A stretch of 64,000 nucleotides of DNA from Levilactobacillus wangkuiensis (GTDB lineage Bacteria; Bacillota; Bacilli; Lactobacillales; Lactobacillaceae). This document shows positions 61,639-64,000 of the stretch, piece by piece. A program made the position numbers and the translations under genes. The notes beneath the pieces were generated by a model. It was not told the DNA's origin and ran no database searches. It saw only the letters and a list, made by a program, of their open reading frames with translations. Each line of letters starts with the position of its first letter. Position 1 is the stretch's first letter. The DNA lies in assembly GCF_016861605.1 (NCBI RefSeq), contig NZ_BOLM01000003.1, positions 1 to 64,000 of the forward strand, in the 5' to 3' direction.

Positions 61639-62118
61639 TTACCCCGCAAAACGTTCAAGGGGAACCTCTTCACCCGGCCCAAAAACCGTTGCCGACGTCG
61701 TGCTGACACCGAGTAAACTGCTGATGCCGCCGAAGCCGTCGACCATATCGAAAGCAACACCAGCTGCGGCTAAGGTTTGCCGGGCATGGCGTTCTTCCAG
61801 CGGCAACTCTTCGATGTCATCCGTGCGACTGATGATCAGTTGTGGATTACCAGCAGCCTGGACCGCCGTTGCCAACGTGCTAGCCGTTTTGGCCAAGCGA
61901 ATTGTTGGCACCAAGGCCACGACCAGGTCCTGATCCAGCATGGCGGCGCTCAGGCCACCTTCATCCAGCACTTCTTCGGTCAACGCCGTCACAGATTCGG
62001 GCAAACTCACCGCACTGGAGGTGTAAACGGTCAGGTCTAACTGACTATTTTGGCTTAATTGACGGACAAAATTTTGACTGGCAGCATCGAGGGCACCAGC
62101 GAGTAAGAGTCGTTTCAA
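61639..62118 (-). CDS. Short NAD(P)-binding-like protein
   Basis: 159 aa. The N-terminus RLLLAGALDAASQNFVRQLS resembles a Rossmann start with a degenerate Gly motif, and VEDIEELPLEERHARQTL-like sequence (DIEELPLEERHARQTLAAAG) recalls the end of NmrA-type SDRs; it is about 50 residues shorter than the full SDR at 28538-29179. The start is TTG at 62118, with AAAGGAAG upstream. Perhaps a shortened, non-catalytic SDR derivative. Confidence 0.7.
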   Translation of the reverse strand: MKRLLLAGALDAASQNFVRQLSQNSQLDLTVYTSSAVSLPESVTALTEEVLDEGGLSAAMLDQDLVVALVPTIRLAKTASTLATAVQAAGNPQLIISRTDDIEELPLEERHARQTLAAAGVAFDMVDGFGGISSLLGVSTTSATVFGPGEEVPLERFAG

Positions 62119-62734
62119 GGTCGTAACTTCCTTTCATTCATGTATCGATTTAAGCGCTGGTCATTTTCTTAGCGTATTAGCTGACCAGCGAATATGTGCG
62201 TCTTCAAGTGATTGGGTGTGGTTGAAATCCCACAGTGACGCCCGTTATTGGTCTCTTTTAAGCAACCAATCATGCGATGTCCCTAACCCAATGTAAATGA
62301 TTATAAAGGGTTACAGTAGGTCGAAGGCAACCCCTATTTTAAAAAAATTCTGAGCGAATAAATAAGCAATTACTTATTAAAAACTCATAAAAATATGTTA
62401 TTGTGTCGAAATACCCTGCAGGCCTGACACAACAACGATACGGTTACGTCCCGAATCCGTTTACACTAGAAGATTATCAACAGAAGGAATAGTTATCTTT
62501 TGGTAAATGTAACTCTTTCATGTACAATAGACCTAACTGCGAAACGAAAAACCGAATACGACCGGTCTCCAGGCTGCCCGTCTTGACGTGTGCTCCCGGC
62601 ACACCGATCGTTATTTTTGTACGCGGACTAAGCTGTGTCGTCCAGGCCTCCGGGCTTACTCGTTACAGTTTATCACTACCTACAGGCCACACGAGTTTAA
62701 CCACCGACACATTCGTCGCCGCCTTAAACTAGTG
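62119..62734. other. Intergenic region
   Basis: No gene supported. AGGCCTCCGGGC at about 62644-62655 recalls a repeat end, so an eroded repeat copy may lie at 62550-62730. Confidence 0.35.
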
Positions 62735-62824
62735 CCAGCCACAGGGAGAATAAAAATAGGCTCAGCCGTGGGAATTATCTTAGCGGCGATTTTTGCTGCT
62801 TAGATAATTGCTATCTTTGAGACG
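62735..62824 (+). repeat. Cloverleaf repeat fragment, family B left half
   Basis: AATAAAAATAGGCTCAGCCG, arm 1 AATTATCTTAGC...GCTTAGATAATT (T-T mismatch) and the first half of arm 2 (TTTGAGACG); cut off there. Confidence 0.75.
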
Positions 62825-62931
62825 CCCTGGCAGTCCTATCATCATTCTGTCTTAACCCGTCCAACCACGCAGACCACCGAACACGGTCGCGTGATCACCG
62901 TTCACTCACCCCCATAAAAATCAACCTGTTG

Positions 62932-63130
62932 GGTGAGCGACCAGAGGCGGATCAAGGTGCCCTGCTGTGTCGAGAATATAAGCTGAACGCCTTTCTCAGC
63001 TTATATTCTGGGACGACCTTGGAAACACGCGCTTCACAGCGTGGTTTCAAGGCGAGACGCCAGACCGCTTCTCAGGCTGGCGTCGGTCCCCATAGCAGGG
63101 CACCTTGAATCCGCCGGCGGGAGCGGGCTT
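62932..63130 (+). repeat. Cloverleaf repeat, family A with diverged arms
   Basis: The stem GGCGGATCAAGGTGCCC continues without mismatch through GCTGTG/CATAGC. All arms have new sequences yet pair: arm 1 AGAATATAAGCTGA with TCAGCTTATATTCT; arm 2 CCTTGGAAAC...GGTTTCAAGG; arm 3 GACGCCAGACCGC...GGCTGGCGTC. The only copy where the arm-1 T-T mismatch is fully paired. About 50 nt upstream of the OpuCA gene. Confidence 0.88.
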
Positions 63131-63182
63131 AACGCCACATTTGTTAATTTTTTTGCAACACCATCATACAGGAGGTTAATCT

Positions 63183-64000
63183 ATGCTACTTTCAATGGAA
63201 CATCTACGTAAGGAATATCCCAATGGCAAGATTGCCGTCGACGACTTCAATTTGCAAGTCGGCCGCGGTGAATTTATTGCGTTCATCGGGACGTCCGGCT
63301 CGGGGAAGACCACGACCATGCGGATGATTAACCGCATGCTGAAACAAACGTCCGGGACCATCAAGATCAACGACAAAGATATTTCTAAAATGGACCCGGT
63401 CAAGCTCCGGCGGTCCATCGGCTATGTCATCCAAAACATTGGCCTGATGCCCCACATGACCATTCAAGAAAACATCGAAATGGTGCCCAAACTCCTCGGC
63501 TGGTCCAAGGAAAAGCGGGCCGAACAAGCCCACAAGATGATTGAGCTGGCCCAACTGCCCGACGACATGCTGAAACGCTACCCCGGCGAACTTTCCGGTG
63601 GGCAACAGCAACGGATCGGCGTTGTGCGGGCCCTAGCCGCCGACCAAGAGATCATTTTAATGGATGAACCCTTCGGTGCCCTCGACCCCATCACGCGGGA
63701 ATCGCTGCAGGATCTGGTCAAGCATTTACAAGAAGACCTGGGTAAGACCTTCATCTTCGTAACCCACGACATGGACGAGGCGCTACATCTAGCCACCAAG
63801 GTCGTCATCATGAGCCAAGGCAAGCAGGTCCAGGTCGACACGCCCGAAAATATCTTGCGTCACCCGGCCAACGACTTCGTCACCAACCTGATCGGTGAGG
63901 AACGACTGATCCGGGCCCAACCAAACATTTTATCCGTTAGCCAAATCATGTTAAAGAACCCCGTTTCCATCACACCCGACAAGACCGTCGACGATGCCAT
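63183..64000 (+). CDS. opuCA: Osmolyte ABC transporter ATPase OpuCA (partial)
   Basis: The first 272 residues; the gene runs off the window. Walker A GTSGSGKTT, signature LSGGQQQR, Walker B IILMDEPFGALDP, His switch VTHDMDEAL, then the start of a C-terminal CBS domain (SVSQIMLKNPVSITPDKTVD), the layout of the betaine/carnitine/choline importer ATPases in which CBS domains sense ionic strength. AGGAGG precedes the ATG. The permease and binding-protein genes should follow outside the window. Confidence 0.95.
   Translation, partial: MLLSMEHLRKEYPNGKIAVDDFNLQVGRGEFIAFIGTSGSGKTTTMRMINRMLKQTSGTIKINDKDISKMDPVKLRRSIGYVIQNIGLMPHMTIQENIEMVPKLLGWSKEKRAEQAHKMIELAQLPDDMLKRYPGELSGGQQQRIGVVRALAADQEIILMDEPFGALDPITRESLQDLVKHLQEDLGKTFIFVTHDMDEALHLATKVVIMSQGKQVQVDTPENILRHPANDFVTNLIGEERLIRAQPNILSVSQIMLKNPVSITPDKTVDDA

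Overview
The window looks like chromosome from a lactic acid bacterium of the Lactobacillaceae, most likely the Levilactobacillus (L. brevis) group. I judge this from the close-to-50% G+C feel, strong AGGAGG ribosome-binding sites, short convergent or head-to-tail genes, and typical family content: luxS, DUF1129, paired crcB, MntH, NADH oxidase, type II NADH dehydrogenase, GH25 with lactobacillar C-terminal repeats, OpuC, and DUF3737 with a PatB-like lyase. I cannot fix the species. I saw no rRNA, tRNA, CRISPR array, transposase or prophage.

Layout. 0.1-7.2 kb: an orphan Phd-type antitoxin, then secreted or lipid-anchored proteins and small Mor-like regulators, including three tandem paralogue pairs. 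7.6-14.7 kb: luxS, an LCP cell-wall ligase, a DUF1129 membrane protein, two crcB genes, and a thiol/persulfide block (CsoR/CstR-like regulator, thioredoxin, NADH oxidase/CoA-disulfide-reductase family flavoenzyme). 15-17.8 kb: a DedA protein flanked by two predicted small RNAs. 17.8-29.2 kb: DegV, MntH, GNAT, SDR, aldehyde dehydrogenase with TetR, Ogt, Ndh. 29.3-37.2 kb: a two-component system, MarR with an MFS pump, CorA, a second MarR. 37.4-45 kb: a GH13 glucosidase, a GlcD-like oxidase, an ABC/FtsX pair, an AI-2E family exporter. 45.6-47.6 kb: a secreted protein and a GH25 lysozyme. 48-57.2 kb: a lone purH, an SDR, a GT2/GT-C glycosylation pair, DUF3737 with a C-S lyase, a Dyp peroxidase. 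57.5-64 kb: an MFS transporter, an AT-richer Old-Yellow-Enzyme/TetR pair, and the start of an OpuC osmolyte transporter.

The most striking signal lies between the genes. About 20 copies or fragments of a roughly 170-280 bp repeat superfamily occur on both strands. Each intact copy folds as a long closing stem around three hairpin arms, like a giant cloverleaf. Arm sequences differ between copies but stay complementary, while a small internal motif is kept in each arm: a T-T mismatch in TTAG/CTTA in arm 1, an AC/GG internal loop in arm 2, and AGACCG...GGCT in arm 3. Eight copies begin within about 30 nt of a stop codon, and several lie between the stop codon and the gene's intrinsic terminator, so they should be transcribed as 3' UTR.

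The second signal is a pair of predicted small RNAs (about 15187-15334 and 17050-17189). Each has a sigma-70-like promoter with exactly 17 bp spacing, a length near 145 nt, a Rho-independent terminator and a shared GCACTCCCCC motif in a loop. The motif is complementary to the GGGGGAG ribosome-binding sites of the LCP and GT2 genes in this window. Many ORF starts were moved inward here to fit ribosome-binding sites or signal peptides; the evidence fields say where.
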